Below are positions 28,124-37,671 of a DNA stretch of 64,000 nucleotides, piece by piece. The DNA comes from Symsagittifera roscoffensis. Taxonomy: Eukaryota > Xenacoelomorpha > Acoela > Convolutidae. The position numbers and the translations under genes were made by a program. How positions within the stretch are numbered: position 1 is the stretch's first letter; each line of letters opens with the position of its first letter. Under the pieces are notes generated by a model. It did not search any database. It had not been told where the DNA came from and was given only the letters and a program-made list of their open reading frames with translations. The stretch lies in the NCBI RefSeq assembly GCF_963678635.1, contig NC_087062.1, forward strand, positions 95,595,705-95,659,704, written 5' to 3'.

Positions 28124-29226
28124 ATCTGTTCATTTTTCAATTGATTTTTTCTTCCTATTAACTATACGCTCAATTGAGTTCTTTAAGTTTTCTTTGAAGT
28201 TGTATAGGTTACAAGAACTTAAATTGTTGAAAAACTGCATGAATCGATCAGAGCAGAAAATTTGTGCGTGTTTATCTGCAAATAGAAAAACGTGCCAGTT
28301 AGGCGCTCACTGTATTCGAAAAAATCACATTTAACTTTGATATTGCAGTTGGTCAAGCGGTTAGGATTAGTGGCTTTCACCAACAAGGCCCGGGTTCGAC
28401 TCCCGGACTGGGAAATCTATTAATTTTTCAATTGATTTTTTCTTCCTTCTAACTATTACGCTCAATTGAGTTCTTTAAGATTTCTTTGAAGTTGTATAGG
28501 TTACAAGAATCAAAATTGCTGAAAAGCTTCATGAATCGTTCAGTGCAGAAAACTTGAGCGTAATTATCTTCAAACAGAAAAACGTGCCGATTAGGCGCTC
28601 ACTGTATTCGAAAAAAAATCACATTTAACCTTGATATTGCACTTGGTCTAGCAGTTAGGATCTGTGGCTTCACAAACAAGACACGTGTTCGACTCCCGGA
28701 ATGGGAAATCTATAAAAAAAAATTAAAATTAATTTCTTTTTCCTATTAGCTATTACGCTCAATTGAGCTCTTTGAGAGTTCTTTGAAGTTGTATAGGATC
28801 CAAGAACTTAAAATGTTGCAAAACTTCTTGGATCGATCAGAGCAGAAAACTTGTGCGTGTTTATCTTCAAATAGAAAAACCTGATATAAAGGCGCTCACT
28901 TTATTCTAAAAATTACAGATAATATTAATATCCCAGTTGGTCTAGCGGTCAGAATTTGTGGCGGATACCCACAAGGCCCGGGTTCGACTCCCGGACTGGT
29001 GAATCTATTAATTTTTCAAATGATTTTTTCTTCCTATTAACTATTACGCTCAATTGAGTTCTTTAAGATTTTTTTGAAGTTGTATAGGTTAGAAGAACTT
29101 GAATTGCTTAAAAAACTTCATGAACCGATCAGAGCAGAAAATTTGTGCGTGTTTATCTGCAAATAGAAAAACGTGCCATTAAGGCGCTCACTTAAAACCA
29201 AAAAAAAAATACAGCTAACACTGACA

Positions 29227-29298
29227 TCCCAGTTGGTCTAGCGGTCAGGAGTTGTGGCTCTCACCCACAAGGCCCGGGTTCGACTCCCGAACTGGGAA
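29227..29298 (+). pseudogene. tRNA-Glu(CTC)-like, one T-stem mismatch
   Basis: Acceptor and anticodon stems are perfect. The T-stem 3' strand CCCGA gives one C-A mismatch. The B box core is intact. Confidence 0.55.
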
Positions 29299-29520
29299 AT
29301 CTATTCATTTTTCAATTGGTTTTTTTCTTCCTATTAACTATTACGCTCAATTGAGTTCTTTAAGTTTTCTTTGAAGTTGTATAGGTAACAAGAACTTAAA
29401 TTGTTGAAAAACTGCATGAATCGATCAGAGCAGAAAACTTGTGCGTGTTTATCTTCAAATAAAAAAAACGTGCCATTAAGGCGCTCAATTAATTCGAAAA
29501 AAATTCAGCTAACATTGACA

Positions 29521-29592
29521 TCCCAGTTGGTCTAGCGGTCAGGATTTGTGGCTCTCAACCACAAGGCCCGGGTTCGATTCCCGGACTGGTAA
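29521..29592 (+). pseudogene. tRNA-Glu(CTC)-like, acceptor mismatch
   Basis: The anticodon loop is CTCTCAA with an intact stem, and the B box is GGTTCGATTCC (consensus). The acceptor 3' strand ACTGGTA mismatches pair 2-71. Confidence 0.5.
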
Positions 29593-29813
29593 ATCTATTC
29601 ATTTTTCAATTGATTTTTTCTTCCTATTAACTATTACGCTCAATTGAGTTCATTAAGATTTTTGTGAAGTTGTATAGGATACAAGAACTCAAAATGTTGC
29701 AAAACTTCTTGGATCGATCAGAGCAGAAAACTTGTGCGTGTTTATCTTCAAATAGAAAAACGTGCCATCAAGGCGCTCACTGTATTCCAAAAAAAATTCA
29801 GCTAACATGGACA

Positions 29814-29885
29814 TCCCAGTTGGTCTAGCGGTCAGGATTTGTGGCTCTCACTCACAAGGCCCGGTTTCGACTCCCGGACTGGGAA
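29814..29885 (+). pseudogene. tRNA-Glu(CTC)-like, T-stem mismatch
   Basis: The acceptor stem is perfect and the anticodon stem has one G-T wobble. The B box GTTTCGACTCC loses the 53-61 pair, as at 23352. Confidence 0.5.
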
Positions 29886-30107
29886 ATCTATTCATTTTTC
29901 AATTGATTTTTTCTTCCCATTAACTATTACGCTCAAATGAGTTCATTAAGATTTTTGTGAAATTGTATAGGATACAAGAACTCAAAATATTGCAAAACTT
30001 CTTGGATCGATCAGAGCAGAAAACTTGTGCGTGTTTATCTTCAAATAGAAAAACGTTCCATTAAGGCGCTAAGTGTATTCCAAAAAAAAATACAGATAAC
30101 ATTATTA

Positions 30108-30179
30108 TCCCAGTTGGTCTAGCCGTCAAGATTTGTGGCTCTCACCCACAAGGCACGGGGTCGACTCCCGGACTGGGAA
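30108..30179 (+). pseudogene. tRNA-Glu(CTC)-like, D-arm and B-box changes
   Basis: Acceptor and anticodon stems are intact. The A-box region reads TCTAGCCGTCAAG and the B box GGGTCGACTCC, so both promoter elements are weakened. Confidence 0.5.
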
Positions 30180-30984
30180 ATCTATTAATTTTTCAATTGA
30201 TCTTTTCTTCCTGTTAACTATTACGCTCAATTGAGTTCTTTAAGACTTCTTTGAAGTTGTATAGGTTACAAGAACCTAAATTGCTGAAAAACTTCATGAA
30301 TCGTTCAGGGCAGAAAACTTGTGCGTGTTTATTTTCAAACAGAAGAACGAGCCAATTAGGCGCTCACTGTATTCGAAAAAAATCACATTTAACCTTGATA
30401 TTGCACTTGGTCTAGCGGTTACGATCTGTGGCTTCACTAACAAGACACGGGTTCGACTCCCGATGGGAAATCTATAAAAAAATTATAATTAATTTCTTTT
30501 TCCTATTAGCTATTACACTCAATTGAGCTCTTTGAGAGTTCTTTGAAGTTGTATAGGATACAAAAACTTAAAATGTTGCAAAACTCCTTGGATCGATCAG
30601 AGCAGGAAACTTGTGCTTGTTTATCTTCAAATGGAAAAAACGTGCCATTAAGGCGCTCACTTAATTCGGAAAAAATTCAGCTAACATTGACATCACAGTT
30701 GGTCTAGCGGTCAAGATTTGTGGCTCTCACCCGCAAGGCCCAAGTTCGACTCCCTGACTGGGAAATTTATTCATTTTTCAGTTGATTTTTTCTTCCTATT
30801 AATTATTACGCTCAATTGAGTTCATTAAGATTTTTGTGAAATTGTATAGGATACAAGAACTCAAAATGTTGCAAAACTTCTTGGATCGATCAGAGCAGAA
30901 AACTTGTGCGTGTTTATCTTCAAATAGAAAAACGTGCCATTAAGGCGCTCACTGTATTCCAAAAAAATACCGATATCATCAATA

Positions 30985-31056
30985 TCCCAGTTGGTCTAGC
31001 GGTCAGGATTTGTGGCTCTCACCCACAATATCCGGGTTCGACTCCCGGACTGGGAA
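30985..31056 (+). tRNA. tRNA-Glu (anticodon CTC), structurally intact
   Basis: The 72-nt cloverleaf has a perfect 7-bp acceptor stem (TCCCAGT with ACTGGGA), discriminator A, anticodon stem TGTGG/CCACA, loop CTCTCAC with T33 and anticodon CTC, and T stem CCGGG/CCCGG with loop TTCGACT. A box TGGTCTAGCGG and B box GGTTCGACTCC match the Pol III consensus, and no intron is present. The only oddity is the variable region (AATAT where sister copies have AAGGC). A T-rich flank that can terminate Pol III follows. It decodes GAG. This is the only copy in the left arm that passes every stem check. Confidence 0.8.
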
Positions 31057-31572
31057 ATCTATTAATTTTTCAATTGATTTTTTCTTCCTGCTAACTATTA
31101 CGCTCCATTGAGTTCTGTAAGATTTCTTTAAAGTTGTATAGGTTACAAGAACCTAAATTGCTGAAAAACTTCATGAATCGTTCAGGGCAGAAAACTTGTG
31201 TGTGTTTATCTTCAAACAGAAAAACGTGCCAATTAGGCGCTCACTGTATTAAAAAAAATCACATTTAACCTTGATATTGCACTTGGTCTAGCGGTTAGGA
31301 TCTGTGGCTTCACTAACAAGACACGGGTTCGACTCCCGGAATGGGAAATCTATAAAAAAAAATTAAAGTTAATTTCTTTTTCCTATTAGCTATTACGCTC
31401 AATTGAGCTCTTTGAGAGTTCTTTGAAGTTGTATTGGATACAAGAATTTAAAATGTTGCAAAACTTCTTGGATCGATAAGAGCAGAAAACTTGCGCGTCT
31501 TTGCCTTCGAAAAGAAAAGCAAGCCAATTAGGCGTTCATTTTATGGGTGCAAAAATACACCTAACCTTCATA

Positions 31573-31644
31573 TCCCAGTTGGTCTAGCAGTTAGGATTTG
31601 TGGGTTACACCCACAAGACCCGAGTTCGACTCCCGGAATGGGAA
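31573..31644 (+). pseudogene. tRNA-Glu-derived sequence with anticodon TAC
   Basis: The anticodon stem TGTGG/CCACA is intact around loop GTTACAC, which places TAC (a valine anticodon) at 34-36 with T33 kept. The rest of the body is tRNA-Glu. There is one mismatch in the acceptor stem (AATGGGA) and one in the T stem (CCGAG). Relatives with loop ATTACAC lie at 13036-13106 and 19828-19899, both more decayed. Confidence 0.5.
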
Positions 31645-32456
31645 ATCTATTAATTTTTCAATTGATTTTTTCTTCCTATTAACTGTTACGCTCAATTGAG
31701 TTCTTTAAGATCTCTTTGAAGTTGTATAGGTTACAAGAACTTAAAATGTTGAAAAACTTCTAGGAACGATCAGAGCAGTAAACTTGTGCGTGTTTATCTT
31801 CAAACAGAAAAAGGTGCCAATTAGGCGCTCACTGTTTTCGAAAAAATCACATTTAACCTTGATTTTGCAAATGGCCTAGAGGTCAGAATTTGTGACTCTC
31901 ACCCACAAAGCCCGGGTTTGACTACCGGACAGGGAAAATTTTTTCTTTTAGCTCAAATTTCAAAAAAAAATTGAAATGAATTTCTCAACAAGTATTTCGC
32001 TCAAAAGAATTCTTTGAGGCTGTATAGGATACAAAAATTTAAATGTTGAGAAACTTCATGGATCGACCATAGTAGAAAACTTGTGCGTCTTTGCCTTCGA
32101 AAAGAAAAACGTGCCAATTAGGCGTTGATTATATGGGGACAAAATTACACCTAACCTTCATATCACAGTTGGTCTAGCAGTTAGGATTTGTGGATTTCAC
32201 CCACAAGACCCGGGTTAGACTCCCGGAATGGGAAATCTATGAAAAAATTAAAATTGATTTCTTTTTCCTAATAACTATTACGCTCAATTGAGTTCTTTGA
32301 GAGTTCTTTGAAGTTGTATAGGATACAAGAATTTAAAATGTTGCAAAACATCTTGGATCGATCAGAGCAGTAAACCTGTGCGTGTTTATCTTCAAATAGA
32401 AAAACGAGCCATTAAGGCGCTCACTGTATTCTAAAAAATTACAGGTAACATTAACA

Positions 32457-32504
32457 TCCCAGTTGGTCTAGCGGTCTGGGTTCGACTCCGGGACTGGTGA
32501 GTCT
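32457..32504 (+). pseudogene. tRNA-Glu-like unit with deleted anticodon arm
   Basis: The body goes directly from the A box (TGGTCTAGCGGTC) to the T arm (TGGGTTCGACTCC). About 24 nt including the D-stem 3' side and the anticodon arm are missing. Flanking spacers are normal. Confidence 0.75.
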
Positions 32505-32719
32505 ATTAATTTTTAAATGATTTTTTCTTCCTATTAACTATTACGCTCAATTGAGTTCTTTAAGATTTCTTTGAAGTTGTATAGGTTACAAGAACTTAAA
32601 TTGCTGAAAAACTTCATGAATCGTTCAGGGCAGAAAACTTGTGCGTGTTTGTTTTCAAATAGGAAAACGTGCCATTAAGGCGCTCACTTAATTCCAAAAA
32701 AAAACAGCTAAACTTGACA

Positions 32720-32791
32720 TCCCAGTTGGTCTAGCGGTCAGGATTTGTGGCTCTCACCCACAAGGCCCGGGGTCAACTCCCGGACTGGTAA
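32720..32791 (+). pseudogene. Last tRNA-Glu(CTC)-like unit before the retrotransposon
   Basis: The anticodon arm is intact (CTC). The B box is broken (GGGTCAACTCC) and the acceptor 3' strand is ACTGGTA. The retrotransposon begins 8 bp after its 3' end. Confidence 0.65.
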
Positions 32792-32795
32792 ATCT

Positions 32796-32799
32796 ATTC
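32796..32799. other. Target site duplication, left copy (ATTC)
   Basis: The bases ATTC precede the left LTR, and ATTC is found at 57276-57279, where the A is shared with the last base of the right LTR. The duplication is therefore 3 or 4 bp. The empty site 'aaatctattcatttttc' occurs in many sister units, which confirms the junction. Confidence 0.7.
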
Positions 32800-33720
32800 T
32801 GTAACATTCGCTCGGAAGATACATATCGACGGAAAACAAAACTAAGTCTTAAGACGACTGGCTAGCGTCTAAACAGAGCTTTGCATGCTTTTCACCGTCT
32901 CTACCAAGCCAGTACTTTTCGGTGGTCTTTTCTAACATCGGGTCGACAAAAACGTTACTGCCTTCGGCTTCGGTCAAAACACTCAAATTAACTAGATTAC
33001 ATGCAGAAATAGTGAGGTCATGGCTGGGTCTCAGTATCCCCAGACCACGAGGTCACTCCTAAAAACAGGGCTACTACTTATTATATTACTATTGTTTTTG
33101 TTCAGAAGATAAAAATCATCATCTCCATCGAAGATGGATCAACCCTTTCCCCCAACTCCTAGCTTCTCATCCCTATCAAAATGAATCCAGATATTAATTA
33201 AATTCAAGTCAGGACATGACAGGAAGCTAAAAGTTTATGCAACAGGATAAAAATTTCAGTTCCTTTACCCTTCCGGATTGATGAATCCGCTGGATCAAGC
33301 TTGTTAATCTTGACTTCCTCTTAATCCGGAGGGCTGTCCTCCACCCTTCACCGTTGTTCGCAACGGCCTTGCAACTATTGTAGCAGCACAATAGTTGCAA
33401 CTCGGAGTGTTCTTCTGTTACTCTGTAACTCGTTGTTGTTTTCCGATCTCAATTTCGTTGTTGTTGCTAGCGCAGCTAATGTTGTTCTCTTTTTCTTTCT
33501 CGCTTTAGTCAAAATGGCCGTTTCTGACGTTTCTCAGAAATATGACGTCATAATTCGAATTTTTGAAATTTTAAAATACCAGAATATTCTAGCCCTCACC
33601 GTTTGCCCAATCGTTCCAATAACGTTCTTAGTTCGTAATAACCACCAATCCGGAAGGCTCGCTGCTAAAAACTCGAAGTCTGCATAAATTGCATTTTGGC
33701 CATTCTGGCCGAATGTCACA
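32800..33720 (-). repeat. 3' LTR of the retrotransposon
   Basis: This 921-bp LTR is nearly identical to the right-hand one. It begins TGTAACATTCG and ends CGAATGTCACA, which are imperfect inverted termini. It holds the same hairpin (33369-33400) and CCGGA motifs (33267, 33323, 33646). Short open frames inside it lie across regulatory sequence and are not considered genes. Confidence 0.93.
33369..33400. other. Perfect 13-bp hairpin in the 3' LTR
   Basis: The arms TTGCAACTATTGT and ACAATAGTTGCAA are perfectly complementary around a 6-nt loop (AGCAGC). The same hairpin is unchanged at 56926-56957 in the other LTR. Its place inside the LTR fits an RNA structure in the terminal repeat or a transcription-factor palindrome. 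The role is unknown. Confidence 0.7.
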
Positions 33721-33731
33721 TACTCCCCGGA
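33721..33731 (-). promoter_or_regulatory. Candidate polypurine tract
   Basis: Immediately upstream of the 3' LTR in element orientation is a short G-rich stretch, GTCCGGGGAGTA. The purine core is only GGGGAGTA, so the assignment rests mainly on position. Confidence 0.35.
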
Positions 33732-34536
33732 CAGTCCCGTCAATGTCCTCATTGAATCGCACAATGTTCGTAAAATGGTTACAGTGTCATCGAACAGAAT
33801 TTATAAAATGCACGAAATTACTTTTATCCACGTCACATCGACTCACTGCAGAACATAAATGGCATCATTCTACATCACTATAGCCTTCAAATTCTTTCAT
33901 TAATCTGCACATTGAGGATATGACCTAAGATAAAACATATTTTCTGACTTCCAGTGTCAATGTCCCGATTAAAACTTTTTCTCTTTGATTTAAAAGGTGT
34001 TGGCTTGCAGGACAGTCCTGCCAACCAACAAGCTAAATTTATCCTTTTATGCTTCTTCCCTTCGGACATCTTGCTTGTTTATTGTCCTGAATTTTAAAAC
34101 TAAGAAACTTTGTGGTTAGAAAGAACAATGAAACAATCTCCCTCTTCGAGAGATTACTCAAGCCTTCCATGTCACCACAAAGTGATCAGTCTTCCTAAGT
34201 GATTAAAAACAATCATGCATGCTGGAATATTTAAATATACTCTCCTCTTAAGCCTTTCTAAATAAATAATAAGTGTCTCTAAAGCCACTTCAACTAAAAT
34301 CAAAATGCAAATTTATAAATGCAACAATTTCAAAACTCAACTAAATGTTTCAGTTTTCAATTACAACTTGGTTGCTTGGTTTCTCACTTGAGTTTTTCAC
34401 ACACAAAAACAATTCTGAGTTTTAACTTTTCTTCATCACTCCTTTGTTTTCTTCTTTTTTCGTCGTTTAGAAGTTCTAAAACTTCTAAATTCTTCTAATT
34501 TTCTTTCTTGTTGCCTCTTGTTTTCTCGACCATTCA
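33732..34536 (-). other. 3' untranslated region of the retrotransposon
   Basis: This is about 800 bp between the last stop codon and the 3' LTR. It is AT-rich with no gene on either strand that I can support. The short Lys/Arg-rich frame overlapping the end of the 1,044-aa ORF has no ATG. Confidence 0.6.
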
Positions 34537-37500
34537 TCAATGTTCCATTTCTTCCTCCTGTGATACTGACTCCGCACTTTCGGTTTCCGTGTCTTGTAGC
34601 ACGTCGTTGGCTATCCTGACGCTGTTGGAAGCCGTCCTCCAACACTTCTGCTCTTCTACCCTCTGTTTACAGCAAGGTAGGGGATCCACGTTGGATTCTC
34701 TGTTTCTGCAGAAGCTGTTGTGGAGACACAACGTCACGTTTCTCTCCAAATCTTCTTTCAGCATCTCTGCCTTCTCATTTCCACTACGCTCACTCGTCCT
34801 GGAAATTCTTTTCACAGCGGTGGTCACTGCATTCCGATGAGTCACGAAAGCTCGCTTGAAAGCTCCTGCCCCAATGTCCAGCTGATACTCACTGTACACC
34901 CTGCCGTGCTTCGACATATGATTTTTCGCATACTCGTACAACCATGCAGTCATGTTAGCTCTGAACCATGGCATCAATCGTTTTCTTGCCCATATCTTCT
35001 TCACTTCCATCGGAATGTTTAGAACTTTGCACATTGTCTCAAAAAGATCTAAATCTTTTAGACAATCTAATTTCCGCAATTGTTCTTTCGTTGGTGCCTC
35101 CTGTCTATTATTTTCTCTCACATGAGCTTCCAGCCATCGTATCGCCATCATAACTCCCACTATCACTACTGTTACGGGCTGTGATGAATCTGGTAAACCC
35201 ATGGAGAGCAGCTCTCCAGAGTCCCAGATCAACATCAGATTACCACGCTTGGGATACCACCAGGTCTGCAGCAAGCAGTGGCAAGGAAACTCGTCATGTG
35301 TCAACATGATGCTCCTCCAATTACGTCTTCCCGAAGCTTCCAGCAATGGTCCCACTTCCATCATCACTCGGTGGATTTCATCATTCTCATCTACTGCATT
35401 GTAATCTGTGACAGTTGATCCTCTCTGTTTCTGTTTCTCAAAGTCACTGAAGTTCCCGCTCACATATCCCATGAACTTCTTTCCTAGTATTGACTCCAAT
35501 TCTTCTTTGGTTCTCTCTGTGACTGCTGAGAACATCTTACATAGTAACTCGTAAGACTTTTCAGACATTCTCGCCAATCTCACACACTTCGGCACTGAGA
35601 AGGCTTGATCCACAATCGTTCTTGTACTCTTCATGTCCACAGCTACGAAATGTACAGGATATCTGCTCTTGCACATTGGAGCCAACGTTGAACCCACCAA
35701 ATATCGTGCTCCTGATGGTCTACGATAAGTTTCGCTGTGTATGATGTTCATTTCTGTCTCAATTGCTTCCCTCCATTTCCCTATGTATTTCTGTTCAGTC
35801 TGCAGAACTCCTGGGAATACTTCTACGCTGATGGCTGTGACCATCTCATGTTTCTGTTCTAGATTCAATAGTGACTCTAAAGAACCAAACATGCTGTAGA
35901 ATCCTAGTGCAGTCACTAGATTCACATCGGTTCCTCCATGGCAATCTGCTATCAGTTCCGTTTCAGTTCTTGCTTTCATCACTACGTTTCCAAACAATAC
36001 TGTCAATTGCTTGTGTTGTTTCTCCAGGGTTTTCACACAGTCTAGACCTCCACAAACGTGACCCTCCAGTCCACAGACTTCCGCCAGACAGCTACCAGGT
36101 TTGACCCAGTCTTCTGGTCCCCAGCCAGGCAACTCCACTTTATCTTCTCCGTTGCTCTTAGAGGCTGTTATCATCACATTATATATGATGTTGAGGTCAC
36201 GCAGGTTACAGTCTGCATTCAGTTCCCTCTGTATGTCTTGTGTCGCCTTTAATATTGAGTCAGCGTTGGGACTAGGACACCATGATGGCCTCATCAATTC
36301 CCACACTGCCATCAAGCTCGTTCTCAGTAATTCATCTGAGAATCCCAACCCAAACTCCACTCTCTTGTCGGATTTTGGTACTGAAGGTGCAGTCACCTCT
36401 TCTTCCAAGACCAGTCCCAATTTGGCCTGTGGATTGTTAACGCTCTTAAACGTTACAATTCTGGACGTCCAGAATCTTAACAACACCGCCTGCTCATAAT
36501 CGAAGAAGCAATCGCGTATGTCTTCACTCAGCAAAGGATTGTACGCGATCCCTATGATCCCGGATACGTAGCCATACGATTTCTTCTTGATCGGTCCACA
36601 GTATTCACTGGATTTCGGCAATGCTCCCATAGATTCTTTAGTGAGTCTCAGCTCCTTGTTTGAGAATCTCCTGATTTCGTCTATCTTTTTCATGGGTTCT
36701 AACTCCTCAGGTTCTTTCATGTTCACCCTCATCGGTTTACTTTGCTGCATATCCAGCAGTGCTAGCAAGAATAAGGCTTTCGTTCGCTCATCGCCTTCCC
36801 TCAACATTTTAACACAAGTGTTTAATGCAGGTACTGAAATCTGCTCTATCAGGAATCGAATGAAACAGAGAGCGTCTCTCCGCTTCGCACACGCTACTGC
36901 TGCTTCCTCCTGGACTATCAGATCCCTCAGGTTCGTCATAAGGAAAACCTTTTCCTCTTTTGATCTCTTCCTTTCTTCTGAGTCATATTCTTCGCGAGTC
37001 AGTCCCATCATGCACCAGGCGAATCTGAGTTGTAACTCTGTTCTTACGTAAGGTACTGCCACGAGAGCATGTATTCTTGGCGTAGTCCTCATTTCTTCTT
37101 CGAAATACCTCAATACTACTGCTTTCCATGAAAGGCTCACTAACTGCTCGATCGTTTCCGCCTGCACGTCAGACGACGCCAAAGTTCCATACGCCTTCTG
37201 CTTGAGGGTGGTGCCTTGCAACATCATTTCCAGATAACCCTCCATGGCTTTTTCGTCTTCCAGGGCCATCACATACCCTCTAGCCGAGTTTCGGTATTCC
37301 AACATCTCCATGTATCCACCGGTGGGTTCATCCATCGACACTGTCTCCGACACGGTTAGTCGGTTGTATTCCACTGGTGTTAGTTGTCCTGCAACACTTC
37401 CCTTTCCATGATTCATGGGAGATGGCTTGAAGTCCCTCATTTTGCTCTCTCCACATTGGCTGAGTATTTCCATTTCCAAGGTTGCTCCAGTCAGAGTGCG

Positions 37501-37671
37501 GTCACTCCTTTTGGATTTATAACCGGTTGACTTTATCCCCGCCATGAGAATGGGTGGCACCATCGCTATATCAGTTAATATTCTATCTGTGCCAGACAAT
37601 TGATAATCACCTTGCCCCAAATCCATGACCTCCTCGACTCGTTTTCTTTTCGCTGAGTTACCAGCTTTCAT
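34537..37671 (-). CDS. Large retrotransposon protein of unknown function, 1,044 aa
   Basis: The start is the ATG at 37671, which overlaps the stop of the preceding ORF by 14 nt. A GTG six codons upstream is less likely. The frame is fully open to a TGA at 34537. The protein looks globular, with mixed helices, scattered cysteines (for example CGLEGHVCGGLDC, FPCHCLLQTWW) and a single hydrophobic stretch (TVVIVGVMMAI) that is short for a membrane span. The C-terminus is basic then acidic (TESAESVSQEEEMEH). I recognise no domain. It is the last ORF before the 3' LTR, where an envelope gene would sit, but it has no signal peptide or clear anchor. Confidence 0.7.
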   Translation of the reverse strand: MKAGNSAKRKRVEEVMDLGQGDYQLSGTDRILTDIAMVPPILMAGIKSTGYKSKRSDRTLTGATLEMEILSQCGESKMRDFKPSPMNHGKGSVAGQLTPVEYNRLTVSETVSMDEPTGGYMEMLEYRNSARGYVMALEDEKAMEGYLEMMLQGTTLKQKAYGTLASSDVQAETIEQLVSLSWKAVVLRYFEEEMRTTPRIHALVAVPYVRTELQLRFAWCMMGLTREEYDSEERKRSKEEKVFLMTNLRDLIVQEEAAVACAKRRDALCFIRFLIEQISVPALNTCVKMLREGDERTKALFLLALLDMQQSKPMRVNMKEPEELEPMKKIDEIRRFSNKELRLTKESMGALPKSSEYCGPIKKKSYGYVSGIIGIAYNPLLSEDIRDCFFDYEQAVLLRFWTSRIVTFKSVNNPQAKLGLVLEEEVTAPSVPKSDKRVEFGLGFSDELLRTSLMAVWELMRPSWCPSPNADSILKATQDIQRELNADCNLRDLNIIYNVMITASKSNGEDKVELPGWGPEDWVKPGSCLAEVCGLEGHVCGGLDCVKTLEKQHKQLTVLFGNVVMKARTETELIADCHGGTDVNLVTALGFYSMFGSLESLLNLEQKHEMVTAISVEVFPGVLQTEQKYIGKWREAIETEMNIIHSETYRRPSGARYLVGSTLAPMCKSRYPVHFVAVDMKSTRTIVDQAFSVPKCVRLARMSEKSYELLCKMFSAVTERTKEELESILGKKFMGYVSGNFSDFEKQKQRGSTVTDYNAVDENDEIHRVMMEVGPLLEASGRRNWRSIMLTHDEFPCHCLLQTWWYPKRGNLMLIWDSGELLSMGLPDSSQPVTVVIVGVMMAIRWLEAHVRENNRQEAPTKEQLRKLDCLKDLDLFETMCKVLNIPMEVKKIWARKRLMPWFRANMTAWLYEYAKNHMSKHGRVYSEYQLDIGAGAFKRAFVTHRNAVTTAVKRISRTSERSGNEKAEMLKEDLERNVTLCLHNSFCRNRESNVDPLPCCKQRVEEQKCWRTASNSVRIANDVLQDTETESAESVSQEEEMEH

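Larger units (their letters stand above)
1..32799 (+). repeat. tRNA-Glu tandem satellite array, left arm
   Basis: This is a head-to-tail array of units of about 293 bp, roughly 110 by length. Each unit has a spacer starting near 'gaagttgtataggntacaagaactt', a very conserved core ('gatcgatcagagcagaaaac', 'cgtgtttatcttcaaa', 'aggcgctcac'), an A-rich run, a tRNA-Glu-like sequence of about 72 bp on the plus strand, and a T-rich 3' flank ending 'attacgctcaattgag'. The A box (TGGTCTAGCGG) and B box (GGTTCGACTCC) match the Pol III internal promoter consensus in many units, and T runs of 4-7 follow as potential terminators. Most tRNA bodies are degenerate. No protein gene is present: short open frames in the array are translations of the satellite itself. 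The array stops only because a retrotransposon is inserted at 32,800. Confidence 0.95.

Noticed and set aside
2340-31682. Many short plus-strand open frames of 60-110 aa sharing sequence such as CACLSSNRKT and VGLAVRICG
   Set aside because: They are translations of the satellite spacer and tRNA body. They recur with the unit period, change frame between units and have no independent start context, so they are not protein genes.
1-32799. CRISPR-like array of direct repeats
   Set aside because: Units are about 293 bp with near-identical spacers and eukaryotic tRNA bodies. There are no short repeats with unique spacers and no cas genes.
33433-33883. Short open frames on both strands inside and next to the 3' LTR
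   Set aside because: They span LTR regulatory sequence, are not preserved as a unit between the two LTRs and show no domain.
34537-37671. Envelope glycoprotein in the usual post-pol position
   Set aside because: No signal peptide, no convincing transmembrane anchor and no furin-type cleavage site were seen in the 1,044-aa ORF or its neighbours.
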